Assembly (NCBI RefSeq): GCF_003598715.1
Contig: NZ_QZFU01000019.1
Location: forward strand, 372,001 to 436,000
Length of the DNA: 64,000 nucleotides
From: Nocardia panacis
Lineage (GTDB): Bacteria; Actinomycetota; Actinomycetes; Mycobacteriales; Mycobacteriaceae
Direction: 5' to 3'
Under the pieces are notes generated by a model. That model saw nothing but the letters and a program-made list of their open reading frames with translations. It searched no databases and had not been told where the DNA came from. Made by a program: the position numbers and the translations under genes. This document shows, piece by piece, positions 1-10,786 of this stretch (position 1 is the stretch's first letter; the number at the start of each line of letters is the position of its first letter).

Positions 1-30
1 GACAAGGACGCGGCGGCCGACGACAAGTGA
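1..30 (+). CDS. C-terminal end of an upstream gene (partial)
   Basis: The first ten codons read Asp-Lys-Asp-Ala-Ala-Ala-Asp-Asp-Lys followed by TGA. This charged, alanine-rich tail is a plausible end of a protein that begins outside the window. A 14-bp perfect palindrome directly after the stop supports a gene end here. Nothing can be said about its function. Confidence 0.4.
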   Translation, partial: DKDAAADDK

Positions 31-32
31 GC

Positions 33-46
33 GCCTACCGGTAGGC
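33..46. promoter_or_regulatory. Perfect 14-bp palindrome between the upstream gene end and ilvD
   Basis: The sequence GCCTACCGGTAGGC is fully self-complementary with no loop. It starts 3 nt after the TGA of the upstream frame and lies about 210 bp before the ilvD start. It could be a dyad operator or the core of a weak terminator; no T-run follows. Confidence 0.3.
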
Positions 47-258
47 TGATACGCGACGGTGCCGGATACGACACAACCGATGACACCGCCCGCGCCGACG
101 ACACCCTCGCGGCGACCAAGGCTTCGGCGCGACAACAGCGCCGCCACCAGCGAATCGCACCGATTCCGCCGAGAGTAACGTTGAGGATTCGCCGAACTCC
201 GCTCCCGCGAGCGAGTCGGCGCAGTCGCACATCAGCCCCCGCGACCTCCGAGGACACC

Positions 259-2100
259 ATGCCACCGCTCCGTTCCCGAACCACCACCATCGGCCGCAAT
301 GCCGCGGGCGCGCGCTCGCTCTGGCGCGCCACCGGTCTGACCGACTCCGATTTCGGCAAGCCGATTGTCGCCATCGCGAATTCCTACACCCAGTTCGTGC
401 CCGGCCACGTGCACCTCAAGGATGTCGGCGAGATCGTCGCCGCCGCGGTGCGCGCGGCGGGCGGGGTGCCGCGCGAATTCCACACCATCGCGGTGGACGA
501 CGGTATCGCCATGGGTCACGGCGGCATGCTCTATTCGCTGCCCTCGCGCGAGATCATCGCCGACTCGGTGGAGTACATGGTCAACGCGCACACCGCCGAC
601 GCGCTGGTCTGCATCTCCAACTGCGACAAGATCACACCGGGCATGCTCAACGCGGCCATGCGCGTCAACATCCCGACGGTGTTCGTCTCCGGCGGGCCGA
701 TGGAGGCGGGCAAGGCCGTGGTCGTCGGCGGTGTGGCGCAGGCCCCCACCGATCTGATCACCGCCATCGCCGCCAGCGCCAACGACTCGGTGTCCGAGGA
801 GGGCCTGAGCGAGGTCGAGCGCAGTGCGTGTCCCACCTGCGGCTCCTGCTCGGGCATGTTCACCGCCAATTCCATGAACTGCCTCACCGAGGCGCTGGGT
901 CTGGCCCTGCCCGGCAATGGTTCGGTGCTGGCCACCCACGCCGCGCGGCGCGCGCTGTTCGAGCGGGCGGGTTCGATCGTCGTCGATATCGCCAATCGCT
1001 GGTACCGCGAGGACGACGCGTCGGTGCTGCCCCGGAATGTGGCCGATGCCAAGGCATTCCGCAATGCGATGACCCTCGACGTCGCCATGGGCGGATCCAC
1101 CAATACGGTGCTGCACACACTGGCCGCCGCCCAGGAGGGTGAGATCGACTTCGATCTCACCACCATCGACGAGATCTCGCGCCGGGTGCCGTGCCTGTCC
1201 AAGGTCGCCCCCAACTCCGACTACCACATGGAGGATGTGCACCGGGCGGGCGGCATCCCGGCCATCCTCGGCGAGCTGCGTCGCGGCGGACTGCTCGATC
1301 CCGAGGTGCGCACCGTCCATTCGGCGAGCTTCGACGAATGGCTCGACACCTGGGATATCCGCTCGGGCAAGACCTCCGATGCGGCGCTGGAACTGTTCCA
1401 CGCCGCGCCGGGCGGGGTGCGCACCACCGAACCGTTCTCCACCGAGAACCGCTGGTCGTCCCTGGACACCGACGCCGAGAAGGGCTGCATCCGCGATATC
1501 GCGCACGCCTACACCGTCGAGGGCGGACTGTGTGTGCTGCGCGGCAATATCGCCCTCGACGGGGCCATCCTCAAGACCGCGGGTATCGACGAGTCCCTGT
1601 TCAGCTTTCAGGGTCCGGCCGTGGTGGTCGAATCGCAGGAGGCCGCGGTCTCGGCCATCCTCAACAAGGAGATCAAGCCGGGCGATGTGATCGTCATCCG
1701 CTACGAGGGTCCGGCGGGCGGTCCGGGCATGCAGGAGATGCTGCACCCCACCGCATTCCTGAAGGGCGCGGGCCTGGGCAAGGTGTGCGCGCTCATCACC
1801 GACGGCCGCTTCTCCGGCGGCACCTCCGGACTGTCCATCGGGCATATCTCGCCCGAGGCGGCCAGCGGCGGCACGATCGGTCTGATCGAGAACGGCGACC
1901 AGATCCGCATCGATGTGCACACCCGCGCACTGGAACTGCTGGTCTCCGATGCGGTGCTGGCCGAGCGCCGCGCGAAGATGGAGGCGTCCGAGCGCCCCTG
2001 GCAGCCCGCGCATCGGGACCGCCCCGTCACCACGGCGCTGCGCGCCTACGCCGCACTGGCCACCTCAGCCGATCGCGGCGCGGTCCGCAAGGTGCCATAG
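259..2100 (+). CDS. ilvD: Dihydroxy-acid dehydratase
   Basis: IlvD dehydrates 2,3-dihydroxy-isovalerate and 2,3-dihydroxy-3-methylvalerate to the 2-keto acids, the third common step of isoleucine and valine synthesis in the cytosol. The 613-residue product has the usual family length. Visible hallmarks are [13 protein letters not shown] near residue 41, the NCDKITPGM cysteine (C122) and the [10 protein letters not shown] cluster (191-200), which carry Fe-S ligands, plus [10 protein letters not shown] near the C-terminus. An ATG at 259 is preceded by GAGGA at 250-254. The frame is open upstream to 181, but that stretch is basic, low-complexity and lacks the family N-terminus. The gene stands alone, convergent with the DoxX gene across a hairpin. 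Confidence 0.96.
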   Translation: MPPLRSRTTTIGRNAAGARSLWRATGLTDSDFGKPIVAIANSYTQFVPGHVHLKDVGEIVAAAVRAAGGVPREFHTIAVDDGIAMGHGGMLYSLPSREIIADSVEYMVNAHTADALVCISNCDKITPGMLNAAMRVNIPTVFVSGGPMEAGKAVVVGGVAQAPTDLITAIAASANDSVSEEGLSEVERSACPTCGSCSGMFTANSMNCLTEALGLALPGNGSVLATHAARRALFERAGSIVVDIANRWYREDDASVLPRNVADAKAFRNAMTLDVAMGGSTNTVLHTLAAAQEGEIDFDLTTIDEISRRVPCLSKVAPNSDYHMEDVHRAGGIPAILGELRRGGLLDPEVRTVHSASFDEWLDTWDIRSGKTSDAALELFHAAPGGVRTTEPFSTENRWSSLDTDAEKGCIRDIAHAYTVEGGLCVLRGNIALDGAILKTAGIDESLFSFQGPAVVVESQEAAVSAILNKEIKPGDVIVIRYEGPAGGPGMQEMLHPTAFLKGAGLGKVCALITDGRFSGGTSGLSIGHISPEAASGGTIGLIENGDQIRIDVHTRALELLVSDAVLAERRAKMEASERPWQPAHRDRPVTTALRAYAALATSADRGAVRKVP

Positions 2101-2108
2101 ACCCTGCC

Positions 2109-2140
2109 TCCGGCGCTACCCGAATTCGGGTGGCGCCGGA
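2109..2140. terminator. Hairpin between convergent ilvD and DoxX genes
   Basis: A 32-nt inverted repeat centred on GAATTC pairs TCCGGCGC at 2109-2116 with GCGCCGGA at 2133-2140, with further pairing inside (one G-U). TTT follows on the plus strand. It starts 8 nt after the ilvD stop and ends 18 nt before the DoxX stop, as expected of a bidirectional terminator. Confidence 0.7.
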
Positions 2141-2158
2141 TTTCGTTGTGCGCCAACC

Positions 2159-3046
2159 TCAGTGAAACGGCCCGATGCCGTGCAGCGGATTCCCGCCGTG
2201 CAGGAAATACCAGGTGGCCACCGCCGCGGCGATGGCGAGCAGCAGCACGACGAACGAACCCCACGAGGGGCGGGAGGCCCAGCCGCGATTGCGGTCCAGC
2301 GACCAGCGGCCGGGACCGGTGAGGATGAGCGCGGCGGCCGCGCCCGCGAGAATCGACTCCAACTCCACCCCGGTCGGTGTGCCCGAGTTGTACTGGAAAC
2401 CCGGCTCCATCCCCTGCTTCCAGGCCCAGGCGTCCAGAATCACCGCGAGCACCGCGCCCGCGGCCAACGGGGAGGCCAGGCCGAGCGCGAGCAGCACACC
2501 GCCACCGATCTCGCCGACGATCACCATGACGGTGGCCAAGGTGGGCTGACTCCAGCCGCCCGACTCCATCATCTGACGCACACCGTCCAGGCCGGGACCG
2601 TGGAACCAACCCGTCAGTTTCTGCAAACCGTGGTAGACGAAGGTGCCGCCGACCACCAGCCGCAGCACGAACAACCCGAAATCGAGGGTGCCCCGGCGAT
2701 TGTCGCCATTGCGACGGCGCAACCGCTTCGAATCGGGGGTGGTCGGCGCGGGCGGAATGCTCGCGTACGGGTAGCTCGGCTCGGTATCGGCCGCGGGGAC
2801 CGCGGGCGACTCGACGGTGCGCGGCTGCGTCGGTTCCGGCTGCGAGACGACGCTGGGCACCTGCGGGTCGAGTCCCAACTCCTCGTCGGTGCGGGGCAGC
2901 TCCTTGCCGAGTTCGACGGCGGGCAGTTGCTGGGTGGGATTGTCGAACGGGCTGCTCACCGCGCGACCGGTGCTCGACACCGCCGCTTGCTCGGCGAACG
3001 CCCCGTGCGCCTCGGCTCTTGATGTGTCATTTGTCTTCTCGGTCAC
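2159..3046 (-). CDS. DoxX family membrane protein
   Basis: The protein has 295 residues from a GTG start. The first ~125 residues are hydrophilic and rich in Pro, Glu and Thr. The rest is a DoxX-type four-helix membrane domain with FVLRLVVGGTFVYHGLQKL, a glycine-rich helix near GEIGGGVLLALGLASP, and a terminal hydrophobic helix. DoxX proteins are poorly characterised; the M. tuberculosis relative is tied to redox or thiol stress. It corresponds to Rv3005c, which also neighbours lppZ. The frame is open upstream to 3550, but that part is the antisense shadow of the lppZ gene, so VTEKTND was taken as the N-terminus. The long soluble N-terminal extension is unusual for the family. Confidence 0.8.
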   Translation of the reverse strand: MTEKTNDTSRAEAHGAFAEQAAVSSTGRAVSSPFDNPTQQLPAVELGKELPRTDEELGLDPQVPSVVSQPEPTQPRTVESPAVPAADTEPSYPYASIPPAPTTPDSKRLRRRNGDNRRGTLDFGLFVLRLVVGGTFVYHGLQKLTGWFHGPGLDGVRQMMESGGWSQPTLATVMVIVGEIGGGVLLALGLASPLAAGAVLAVILDAWAWKQGMEPGFQYNSGTPTGVELESILAGAAAALILTGPGRWSLDRNRGWASRPSWGSFVVLLLAIAAAVATWYFLHGGNPLHGIGPFH

Positions 3047-3158
3047 GGACCCAACCCTATGCCGGTGGGTGCGACGGCGGGGCGACACGCGCGACGGCGT
3101 GTCCACCACCCGACCCCGGAGTCTGCGCGCGCGAGGGTATTTCCGTAACGTCTGACCC

Positions 3159-4259
3159 ATGAGTTTGGTTGTCGCGGGCCGCGTCGCGGCGAGCTTGACG
3201 CTGGCCGCCGCCGCACTGGCGGGCTGCGCCCGGTTCGACGATTCGGCGTCGGGGCCGTTCACCCCGGAGCCGACCATGCACGCCGCCGATCTCGATCCGA
3301 CCAAGACGCCACCGCCGAGCGCCTCCCGGCAACTGGGTCCCTGCGAGGATCCGGACCAGAATGTGGTGGCCACCTGCCTGGACACACTGAGCGGTTTGGT
3401 CGGCGTGCCGGACGGGGTGCTGGTGGCCGAGCGCCGCACCGGCCGCATCCTGAAGGTCACCGATCCGAAGGCGCCGCCCGTGGAGGTGGCGCGGCTGGAT
3501 GTGGACGGTTCCGGCGACGGCGGCCTGAGCGATCTGGCGCTCTCCCCCACCTACCGCGAGGATGGGCTGCTCTACGCCTACATCACCACCGCCTCGGACA
3601 ATCGGGTGGTCCGGTTGGCCGAGAACGGCCCGCCCAAGGATATTCTCACCGGAATCCCCAAGGGTCCCACCGGAAATCACGGCGCGATCGAATGGGCCGA
3701 TCCCAATCGACTGCTGGTGCTCACCGGTGACGCGGGCAATCCCGGCGGCGCGGCGTCCGCGGGCTCGCTGGCAGGCAAACTCCTGCGGGTCAACTCCCCC
3801 GCCCCCGGTGCGGCCGCACCCGAGGTCGCGCTCTCCGGCATCGGTATCGCGGGCGATATCTGCCGCGACCCCAAGAATGGCATCTGGATCACCGACCGCA
3901 CCCCGGCGGCGGATCGGTTGCAGCACATGGATTCCGACGGCACTGTCAGCACCGCGTGGACCTGGCCGGACCGGCCCGGCGTCGGCGGTTGCGCGGCCGG
4001 ACCGGACGGCGTCATGGTCGCATTGAGCAATGCCAAGGCGGTGGCGGTCGTGGTGGCCGATCCGAACACCCATGCCGTGACCACCGCGCCCAGCCTGGCC
4101 GTGCAGGACAAGTACGGCGCGCTCTACGGCGCGACCGCCGGACCGGATGGCAACGCGTGGGTCACCACCGCCAACAAATCCTCCGGTCCCGGCGGCCCGA
4201 CCGACGATCGCGTGGTGCGAATCCCACCGCCGCAACCAGGTGGCGGCGGACCGGACTAA
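3159..4259 (+). CDS. lppZ: LppZ-like lipoprotein, glucose/sorbosone dehydrogenase-type beta-propeller
   Basis: This 366-residue protein starts with a lipoprotein signal and lipobox LAGC (Cys near residue 23), so it is probably anchored on the outer face of the membrane. The mature part resembles soluble PQQ-dependent sugar dehydrogenases, with repeated blade motifs such as GVPDGVLVAERRTGRI, GDGGLSDLALSPTY and TGNHGAIEWADPNRLLVLTGD. Length and neighbourhood match M. tuberculosis LppZ (Rv3006) beside the DoxX gene. Whether it binds PQQ or is catalytic cannot be told. It is transcribed divergently from DoxX with about 110 bp between starts. Confidence 0.85.
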   Translation: MSLVVAGRVAASLTLAAAALAGCARFDDSASGPFTPEPTMHAADLDPTKTPPPSASRQLGPCEDPDQNVVATCLDTLSGLVGVPDGVLVAERRTGRILKVTDPKAPPVEVARLDVDGSGDGGLSDLALSPTYREDGLLYAYITTASDNRVVRLAENGPPKDILTGIPKGPTGNHGAIEWADPNRLLVLTGDAGNPGGAASAGSLAGKLLRVNSPAPGAAAPEVALSGIGIAGDICRDPKNGIWITDRTPAADRLQHMDSDGTVSTAWTWPDRPGVGGCAAGPDGVMVALSNAKAVAVVVADPNTHAVTTAPSLAVQDKYGALYGATAGPDGNAWVTTANKSSGPGGPTDDRVVRIPPPQPGGGGPD

Positions 4260-4356
4260 ACCACCCAGCGGCCGCCGCTGCCCGATCCTTCCCACTGTGA
4301 AAGACATCGCATAATTCAAACGCTTGTCAGAATTGGTGCGACACAGGAAGGCTCGA

Positions 4357-4977
4357 ATGAACAAGATCATCGGCGCGACGGTGACAGCCATCGGACTCGC
4401 CTTGGCGACGACCGGATGTCAAAACTCCGAACCTGCGATACCCCGCAGCGCGCCGGTCTCCAGTGCACACATCACGCCCGCGCCCGGCATCGCTCAGGCG
4501 CCCGCGTCCGACTCCCTCGACAGACCCATCGCCAGCCAGGCCCCCTCCGCCGACGCCCCGGCCACCGCGGGCCATGGTTTTTGCGTCGACGCGAATAACG
4601 AAGTGGTCCACCGCGCCATCCAATCGCTCGGTTCCACCGTCTTTGGCGATCCCTACGACTACCTCTGGGCCAGCGACGCGCATATCGGTTCCTGCCCGCA
4701 ACTGCTGTGGGTGGTCGTCAAGCCTCCGAACAGCGTCGCGAGTTCGCCCGCGCATGTGCTGTTCTTCAACCACGACGGGTACATCGGCACCGCGACCGCC
4801 AAGGCGACCGGCTACACCAGGGTGCCCAGCTCCGCAGACCGCACCGTCGATGTCGAATACCACTGGCCAAGCGGCTGCTGCGACATCGGTTCCGCCACCA
4901 TCACATTCACCCTCGGCGCCGATGGTAGAACCATCACCCACAGTCCCGAAATCCCCAAGGAAGTCGTCACCTACTAG
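4357..4977 (+). CDS. LppP/LprE-family lipoprotein
   Basis: A 206-residue lipoprotein: ATG at 4357 with AGGAAG 7 nt upstream, then a short signal ending in the lipobox TTGC. A 50-residue Ala/Ser/Pro-rich linker precedes a compact C-terminal domain containing LWVVVKPPNSVASSPAHVLF and FNHDGYIGTATAKATGYT, with paired cysteines at WPSGCCDIG. This pattern matches the actinobacterial LppP/LprE family, whose function is unknown. The frame opens at 4324, but the ribosome-binding site and signal peptide favour the inner start. It is likely monocistronic, followed by a strong hairpin. Confidence 0.75.
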   Translation: MNKIIGATVTAIGLALATTGCQNSEPAIPRSAPVSSAHITPAPGIAQAPASDSLDRPIASQAPSADAPATAGHGFCVDANNEVVHRAIQSLGSTVFGDPYDYLWASDAHIGSCPQLLWVVVKPPNSVASSPAHVLFFNHDGYIGTATAKATGYTRVPSSADRTVDVEYHWPSGCCDIGSATITFTLGADGRTITHSPEIPKEVVTY

Positions 4978-4993
4978 GCAGTCGAGCCGAGCC

Positions 4994-5020
4994 GTCCGGA
5001 TCATCCGCGATGATCCGGAC
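4994..5020. terminator. Perfect hairpin between LppP/LprE-like gene and gatB
   Basis: GTCCGGATCA (4994-5003) and TGATCCGGAC (5011-5020) form a perfect 10-bp stem with a 7-nt loop. It lies between two convergent stop codons (4977 and 5035) and probably terminates both transcripts. No clear T-run follows. Confidence 0.65.
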
Positions 5021-5034
5021 TCGCGGGTATTCGC

Positions 5035-6540
5035 TCAGCTACAGGCGGCGAGGACCAATTCGCGCACCCGCGCCGCGTCGGCCTGGCCCCTGGTCGCCTT
5101 CATGACATCGCCGACGATTTTGCCCGCGGCCTGCACCTTGCCGGAGCGGATCTTCTCCGCGATATCCGGATTGGCGGCCAACGCCTTCTCGACCTCGGCT
5201 ATGAGCGCACCGTCATCGGAGACCATGCCGAGTCCCCTGGCCGCGACGATCTCGGCGGGCGCGCCCTCGCCCGCCAAGACGAAATCGACGACCTGCTTGG
5301 CCACCTTGCTATTGATGGTCTTGGCCTCGACCAACCCGATCACCTCGGCCACCTGTGCCGCAGCGATGGGCAACTCCTCCAGGGCCACCTCGCGCTCCTT
5401 GGCCTTCTCCGTCAGGTAGGCGACCCACCAGGAGCGCGCGTCATCCGCGGGCGCGCCCGCCTCGGCGGTGGCGATGATCAGTTCCAGCGCACCGGCATTC
5501 ACCACATCGCGCATGACCTCATCGGCCCAGCCCCAGTCGGCCTGCAGCCGCGCGCGCCGCAGCCACGGGTACTCGGGAATGGTGCCGCGCAGTTGCTCCA
5601 CCCACTCCGCCGCAGGCGCGACCGGCTCCAGATCCGGCTCCGGGAAGTAGCGGTAATCCTCCGCCGTCTCCTTGCGGCGACCGGGCGAGGTGGAGCCGTC
5701 GGCCTCGTGGAAATGCCTGGTCTCCTGGATGACCGTGCCGCCGTCGGCCAGCAGCGCGCCCTGGCGGCGCATCTCGTAGCGCACCGCGACCTCGACGCTC
5801 TTGAGCGAGTTCACATTCTTGGTCTCGGTGCGGGTGCCGAATTCCGTCGCGCCCTTGGGCATCAGCGACACATTCGCATCGCAGCGCAGCGAGCCCTGCT
5901 CCATCCTGACATCGGACACCTCGAGCGATTTGAGCAGATCGCGCAGGGCGGTGACATAGGCGCGGGCCACCTCGGGGGCGCGCTCCCCCGCGCCGGTGAT
6001 CGGCTTGGTGACGATCTCGATGAGCGGCACCCCGGCGCGGTTGTAGTCCAGCAGCGAATGGCTCGCGCCGTGGATCCGACCCGTCGCACCGCCGACGTGC
6101 ACCGATTTGCCGGTGTCCTCCTCCATGTGGGCGCGCTCGATCTCCACCCGGAAGGTGCTGCCGTCATCGAGGACGACCTCGAGGTGACCGTTGGTGGCGA
6201 TCGGCTCGTCGTACTGGCTGATCTGGTAGTTCTTCGGCTGATCCGGGTAGAAGTAGTTCTTGCGCGCGAAGCGACCCCACGGGGTGATGGAACAGTTGAG
6301 CGCCAACCCGATCCGGATGGCCGAGGCCACCGCCTGCTCGTTCACCACCGGCAGCGAACCGGGCAGGCCGAGGCAGACCGGGCACACCTGGGTATTGGGC
6401 TGCGCGCCGAATTCGGTCGGGCAACCGCAGAACATCTTGGTCGCGGTGGACAGCTCGACGTGGACCTCCATGCCGAGCACCGGCTCGAACCTAGCCATGA
6501 CGTCGGCATAATCCATCAACTCGACCGTGGGTGCGCTCAT
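5035..6540 (-). CDS. gatB: Asp-tRNA(Asn)/Glu-tRNA(Gln) amidotransferase subunit B
   Basis: GatB is the tRNA-binding, ATP-using subunit of GatCAB, which converts misacylated Glu-tRNA(Gln) and Asp-tRNA(Asn) to the correct amidated forms. The 501-residue protein has the family signature [13 protein letters not shown], a zinc-type cysteine set in FCGCP and [39 protein letters not shown], and the C-terminal YqeY/GatB tail. An ATG two codons upstream (6546) is possible; [11 protein letters not shown] fits relatives better. The partners gatA and gatC lie 17 kb away, separated by pfkA and a signalling block. Confidence 0.95.
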   Translation of the reverse strand: MSAPTVELMDYADVMARFEPVLGMEVHVELSTATKMFCGCPTEFGAQPNTQVCPVCLGLPGSLPVVNEQAVASAIRIGLALNCSITPWGRFARKNYFYPDQPKNYQISQYDEPIATNGHLEVVLDDGSTFRVEIERAHMEEDTGKSVHVGGATGRIHGASHSLLDYNRAGVPLIEIVTKPITGAGERAPEVARAYVTALRDLLKSLEVSDVRMEQGSLRCDANVSLMPKGATEFGTRTETKNVNSLKSVEVAVRYEMRRQGALLADGGTVIQETRHFHEADGSTSPGRRKETAEDYRYFPEPDLEPVAPAAEWVEQLRGTIPEYPWLRRARLQADWGWADEVMRDVVNAGALELIIATAEAGAPADDARSWWVAYLTEKAKEREVALEELPIAAAQVAEVIGLVEAKTINSKVAKQVVDFVLAGEGAPAEIVAARGLGMVSDDGALIAEVEKALAANPDIAEKIRSGKVQAAGKIVGDVMKATRGQADAARVRELVLAACS

Positions 6541-6574
6541 AGGCATCAGTTTAAGTAAGCCGGTTCCGGCCCTG

Positions 6575-7951
6575 TTACTTGGTCGGGAAGCGCTGCTGGA
6601 GCCACCCGGTCACGAAGGTGAGAACCTCCGGGTCGATGGTCACGTCGATCTTCTTGTACTCGCTCGGCGCGCCCTTGTCGGCGGGCTGCATGAGGTGATT
6701 GAGATTCGGGAAGACGTGGACGGTGGCGTCCGGGTCGGCGGCGAGGTTCTCGCGCATGGGCTTTTCGTTCTGAGCGGGCGGGACCTGGAGGTCCTTGCCG
6801 CCGAAGAAGGCCAGGACCGGGATGCGCAGCGCCTTCAGCGCGGGGGCCGGATCGTAGGAGTACAGCGCCATATCGTTGATACTGATCGCCGCGGCGATCT
6901 TGTCGTCGGGCTGTCGCTTGTCCGGCGGGAGCTCGGCGTTCTGCTGTTTCACCAAGGCTCGCGCACCTTCGAGGTCACCGGCGAGCAGCAGCTTGGCCAG
7001 CTCCGCATTGGCGCGGACCTGCTCGTCGATTTGCTCGGCGGGCATACCTTCGGCGGCGCCGATGAGCCTGGCCTGCTCGGCGACGACCTCCGCGCCGAGC
7101 ACGGCGGGACCCGCCATGGAGATGACGAAGGCGACGTTGGCATCCGGACGCGAAGCGACCAGCGGACCGATATATCCGCCCTGGCTGTGCCCCATCAACC
7201 CCACACGCGCCGGATCGATCTCGGAGCGGGACCGTAGGAAGCGCAAGCCCGCGACCGCATCATCGGCGAGGTCCCTATAGGTGGCGTCCGCCAGTTTGCT
7301 ACCGGTGCCGCCGACACCGCGCTGATCGGTCCGCAGCACCGCGTAACCCGACCTGGTCAGCGCATCGGCGAGCACCAGCAGCGGCCGATGGCCTGCGATC
7401 TCCTCATCGCGATTGTTCGCACCGCTGCCGACGAGCAGCAGCACGGCCGGGAACGGTCCCGCCCCTTGCGGTTCGGTGAGCGTGCCCGCGATGGTCAACT
7501 CGCCGTTGCGGTAGGTCACATCGGTCGATTTGTACGGGTACGGCGGTTTGGGATCCTGCGGCCGAGTCTGCCGTGCGAGTGCGCCGCGCTCCATGTTCAG
7601 CGTGAAGTCCACACCGGCCTGGGTGAATTTGCCGGTGATCCGCTGCGCGTCGAGCTTGCCGTGGAAGACCGGATCGCCCGGCACATTCGCGATCGCGAAC
7701 TCCACCCGATCCGGCTCGGTCCGAACATCTTTCAACGCCACACCCTGCATGCCCTGCGCGGGGATGTCGATCGTCGCCTTGTCTTCGGCGGTGAAGGTGA
7801 TCCCCACGGGCAGCGGGTTCCCCGGCACCTCGATGGATCCGTGCCACTCGCCCTGCACCGAAGGCTTGCTCGGCTCGGATTTCGAACAGGAGGCCGCGAA
7901 CAGAGTGCCGACGACGAGAAGCGTCAGCGCGAGAAATCGACCGGAGCGCAT
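6575..7951 (-). CDS. Exported alpha/beta-hydrolase lipoprotein
   Basis: The 458-residue product begins with a signal and lipobox AASC (C22). Residues 30-130 form a beta-rich domain ([20 protein letters not shown]) found ahead of the hydrolase domain in some bacterial exported esterases. The C-terminal alpha/beta-hydrolase carries GHSQGG (nucleophile S256), Asp in [11 protein letters not shown] and His in LNHLMQPAD, so the catalytic triad is complete. The substrate is unknown; an esterase or thioesterase is likely. It lies downstream of pfkA on the same strand with a 120-bp gap, and about 30 bp before the gatB start, so it may be cotranscribed with gatB. Confidence 0.8.
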   Translation of the reverse strand: MRSGRFLALTLLVVGTLFAASCSKSEPSKPSVQGEWHGSIEVPGNPLPVGITFTAEDKATIDIPAQGMQGVALKDVRTEPDRVEFAIANVPGDPVFHGKLDAQRITGKFTQAGVDFTLNMERGALARQTRPQDPKPPYPYKSTDVTYRNGELTIAGTLTEPQGAGPFPAVLLLVGSGANNRDEEIAGHRPLLVLADALTRSGYAVLRTDQRGVGGTGSKLADATYRDLADDAVAGLRFLRSRSEIDPARVGLMGHSQGGYIGPLVASRPDANVAFVISMAGPAVLGAEVVAEQARLIGAAEGMPAEQIDEQVRANAELAKLLLAGDLEGARALVKQQNAELPPDKRQPDDKIAAAISINDMALYSYDPAPALKALRIPVLAFFGGKDLQVPPAQNEKPMRENLAADPDATVHVFPNLNHLMQPADKGAPSEYKKIDVTIDPEVLTFVTGWLQQRFPTK

Positions 7952-8040
7952 ACCTTCAACGTACGGCCCATAGTCCGACGACTACGGGCTCGACAGGGCG
8001 AATCATCCCGACAGTCGACCGAATTCCGTCTCAGGGATGA

Positions 8041-8072
8041 GGGGTCGTCGATACCGCGGCGGACCCGACCCC
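8041..8072 (-). terminator. Possible hairpin at the pfkA stop codon
   Basis: GGGGTCG (8041-8047) and CGACCCC (8066-8072) can pair across an 18-nt loop, overlapping the pfkA stop. The loop is long and no T-run follows, so this is a weak candidate. Confidence 0.25.
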
Positions 8073-9106
8073 TAGCCGAAGAACGCCTCCGCCTCGCGAT
8101 AGCTCTCCTCCGGAACGCGCTTGAGCTGCTTGGTCGCCTCCGACAGCGGAACCAGATCGATCTCGGTGCCGTGCAGGGCCACCATCTGCCCGAAGCGCCC
8201 GGCGTGCACCGCCTCGGCCGCATGCAGTCCGAAGCGGGTGGCCAGCACCCGGTCGTAAGGTGTTGGACTACCGCCGCGCTGCACATGCCCCAGGACGGTG
8301 GTGCGCACCTCTTTGCCGATGCGCCGCTCGATCTCCGCGCCCAACTGCTGCGCGACACCGGTGAAGCGCTCATGCCCGAACTCGTCGATTCCGCCCTCGC
8401 GCAGCGCGAATCCGGAATCCGGCGCGGGATGGGACCCCTCGGCCACCACGCAGATGAAATGCTTGTCGCCGCGCTGGAAGCGGCGCTTGATCATCTGGCA
8501 CACCTCGTCCACATCGAACGGGACCTCGGGCACCAGCGTGAGATGCGCCCCCGCCGCGATACCGGAGTGGATCGCGATCCAGCCCGCGTGCCGACCCATC
8601 ACCTCCACCAGCATGACTCGCTGATGGGATTCGGCGGTGGTGTGCAGCCGGTCGATGGCCTCGGTGGCGATGGTGAGCGCGGTGTCGTGCCCGAAGGTGA
8701 CATCGGTGCAATCGATATCGTTGTCGATGGTTTTCGGGACGCCCACCACGGGGACGCCCTCATCGGAGAGCCAACTGGCGGCGGTCAGCGTGCCTTCGCC
8801 GCCGATCGGGATCAGCGCCTCGATACCGTTGTCGTCCAGGGTCTGCTTGATCTTGCCGAGACCCGCGCGCAGCATATCCGGATTGGTCCGCGCGGTGCCG
8901 AGCATGGTGCCGCCCTTGTTGAGCAGCCGATCGGTGCGGTCGTCATTGAGGATATTGATCTTTCTGTCCTCGAGCAGCCCGCGCCAACCGTCCTGGAAGC
9001 CGATCACGGCATCGCCGTATCGTCCGTTCGCGGTCCGAACGACGGCGCGGATCACCGCGTTCAGGCCAGGACAGTCGCCGCCTCCGGTCAAGACTCCGAT
9101 GCGCAT
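8072..9106 (-). CDS. pfkA: 6-phosphofructokinase
   Basis: PfkA phosphorylates fructose 6-phosphate to the 1,6-bisphosphate, the committed step of glycolysis. The 344-residue length is standard. Motifs seen are [20 protein letters not shown] at the N-terminus, [37 protein letters not shown] and [13 protein letters not shown]. The GGEGT variant, where ATP-dependent enzymes have GGDGS, together with PKTIDND suggests the group III, PPi-type-like lineage common in actinomycetes; several of these use ATP, so the phosphoryl donor is uncertain. The frame is open to 9295, but the upstream part does not resemble PfkA. Confidence 0.94.
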   Translation of the reverse strand: MRIGVLTGGGDCPGLNAVIRAVVRTANGRYGDAVIGFQDGWRGLLEDRKINILNDDRTDRLLNKGGTMLGTARTNPDMLRAGLGKIKQTLDDNGIEALIPIGGEGTLTAASWLSDEGVPVVGVPKTIDNDIDCTDVTFGHDTALTIATEAIDRLHTTAESHQRVMLVEVMGRHAGWIAIHSGIAAGAHLTLVPEVPFDVDEVCQMIKRRFQRGDKHFICVVAEGSHPAPDSGFALREGGIDEFGHERFTGVAQQLGAEIERRIGKEVRTTVLGHVQRGGSPTPYDRVLATRFGLHAAEAVHAGRFGQMVALHGTEIDLVPLSEATKQLKRVPEESYREAEAFFG

Positions 9107-9321
9107 GGCCGCTATCTTGCCTCCCACCGCGTCGGCAGGCAGCCGCGCCCCCGTGTACCGGGGGTAACGGGAACCGTAGTTCGGCTGGCTCGACATATCG
9201 GACCTTCCTGGCGGGCGCATCTGGTCCGGTCCATCCTCCCCGGCGGGGCGGGCGAACGCACCCGATGCGCGTCCCCACCGTGGCGGTTCGCTCAATTCCC
9301 CAGCGCCACAACGGCTTGGCG

Positions 9322-10776
9322 TCAGTAGAGATAGACCACCGCGTTCTCGCCGCCGCGACAGACGACGACGCGATCACCCTGGCAGGTCATCTCGTAGTCC
9401 TGATCGCGCACCGGACTGTGCGCCACCACCGTCACCTGGCCCGGACCGGATGCGGCAGCGGCGTACGCCTTGCGGACCTCCTCGGCGAATCGACAGGAGG
9501 TGACCGGGGTGCCGATGGCGGAGGCCGTGAAACGACCGGTCGCCGGGTAGACCTGGGTGCATGGCTGAGCATCGGTGGGCAGCGGAGGGGCAGAGGTAAC
9601 CGGCGGCGGAGCGGGCGCAGGTGGCGGGCGCAGGAACCAAACGCCCGCAGCCGCACCGACTACGACGGCCGAGACGAGGAATACGCCGAGCAGCACCTTC
9701 CAAATGCGGCCGCGTCGTGAATCAGGCTGCGGCGCGGCATTATCCGAACGAGAAAGCATGCCACCGTCGCCATGCGGAACCGCCTCGGGCCGATCCGCCC
9801 GCACCGGCTCGATTCGCACCGCGGGCCAACTACGGGGATCGGGCTGTGGCCCAACAACCTTCGGCACACGCTCGGTGCCGCCCTCCGGAAAGCGGACAGT
9901 AGGCGGCGCCGGAGCCACAATCGGCATGCGGTTGGTCGGCGGCGCGGAACTCCGACCGACAAGGGCATCGGCGGCCGCCGCGGTGAGCTGACAGGCGCTC
10001 GCATACCGATCGCCGGGCGATTTCGCGAGCCCCCTGGCAATGACCGCATCCATGGCCGCCGGAATATCCGGCCGAACAAGACTCGGCCGCGGCGGCGCCT
10101 GACTGAGATGCGCATGGATCAGCGCACTCATACTGCCGGCCCGGAAAGCCTGTGCCCCGGTGAGACATTCATACAGAACGCAAGCCAGCGAGTAGATATC
10201 GGTGGCACCGCCGACCGGCCCGCCCTCGAAGCGCTCCGGCGCGATATAGCTGTAGGAACCGATCGCCGCACCGGTGGCGGTGACACTCGGATCACCGGTC
10301 GAACGGGCGATACCGAAATCGACGAGATACGCGAAATCCGTTGGGGTGACCAGAATATTGGCGGGCTTCACATCGCGGTGCACCAACCTGTCCGCATGCG
10401 CGGCATCCAATGCGGAGGCAATCTGATCGAGAATCCGCACCGCGCGTTCCAGCCCGAGCGGGGCCTGTTCGCGCAGCACCGATTTCAGATCCGCGCCGCG
10501 CACCAACCGCATGTCGATATAGAGGGTGCCATCGATGCTCCCCCAGTCGTGAATGGGAATGACATGCGGTTCGGCCAGTCGAGCGGCCGCCTGCGATTCC
10601 CGCCGAAAGCGTTCCTGGAATACGGGATCGGCCGCCAACTCCGGTGTCAGCAGTTTGAGCGCGACAATCCGATCCTTGGCGGTGTCGTGCGCCTCGTAGA
10701 CCTCCCCCATACCGCCCCGACCCAGCAGCGCGCGCAGTTCGTAGGGACCGAATCGGGTCCCGCTCCGCGATTGCAC
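9322..10776 (-). CDS. Membrane Ser/Thr protein kinase with four-Cys extracellular domain (kinase 1)
   Basis: A 484-residue Hanks-type kinase. The kinase domain (about residues 10-265) has the glycine loop GRGGMGEV, Lys41, HRDVKPAN (D135) and DFG (153-155), so it should be active. A Pro-rich juxtamembrane linker leads to one transmembrane helix (about 359-382) and an outside domain (405-484) with cysteines at 406, 428, 465 and 473 and the ending [15 protein letters not shown] repeats are absent. The same outside domain recurs in kinase 2 (11950-13815). The gene follows a PBP-fold lipoprotein gene by only 10 bp and is probably cotranscribed. The ligand is unknown. Confidence 0.88.
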   Translation of the reverse strand: MQSRSGTRFGPYELRALLGRGGMGEVYEAHDTAKDRIVALKLLTPELAADPVFQERFRRESQAAARLAEPHVIPIHDWGSIDGTLYIDMRLVRGADLKSVLREQAPLGLERAVRILDQIASALDAAHADRLVHRDVKPANILVTPTDFAYLVDFGIARSTGDPSVTATGAAIGSYSYIAPERFEGGPVGGATDIYSLACVLYECLTGAQAFRAGSMSALIHAHLSQAPPRPSLVRPDIPAAMDAVIARGLAKSPGDRYASACQLTAAAADALVGRSSAPPTNRMPIVAPAPPTVRFPEGGTERVPKVVGPQPDPRSWPAVRIEPVRADRPEAVPHGDGGMLSRSDNAAPQPDSRRGRIWKVLLGVFLVSAVVVGAAAGVWFLRPPPAPAPPPVTSAPPLPTDAQPCTQVYPATGRFTASAIGTPVTSCRFAEEVRKAYAAAASGPGQVTVVAHSPVRDQDYEMTCQGDRVVVCRGGENAVVYLY

Positions 10777-10786
10777 CCGGACACCC

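Noticed and set aside
232-2013. Long 593-codon antisense frame across ilvD
   Set aside because: It is a GC-driven shadow with low-complexity His/Arg/Gly sequence; ilvD motifs on the plus strand are unambiguous.
4260-4290. GC-rich near-palindrome after lppZ as a terminator
   Set aside because: The arms (CAGCGGC/GCCGCTG) leave a one-base loop, which cannot form a stable hairpin.
7388-9328. 646-codon plus-strand frame across the hydrolase and pfkA genes
   Set aside because: It spans two convincing minus-strand genes and an intergenic gap and has no recognisable domain.
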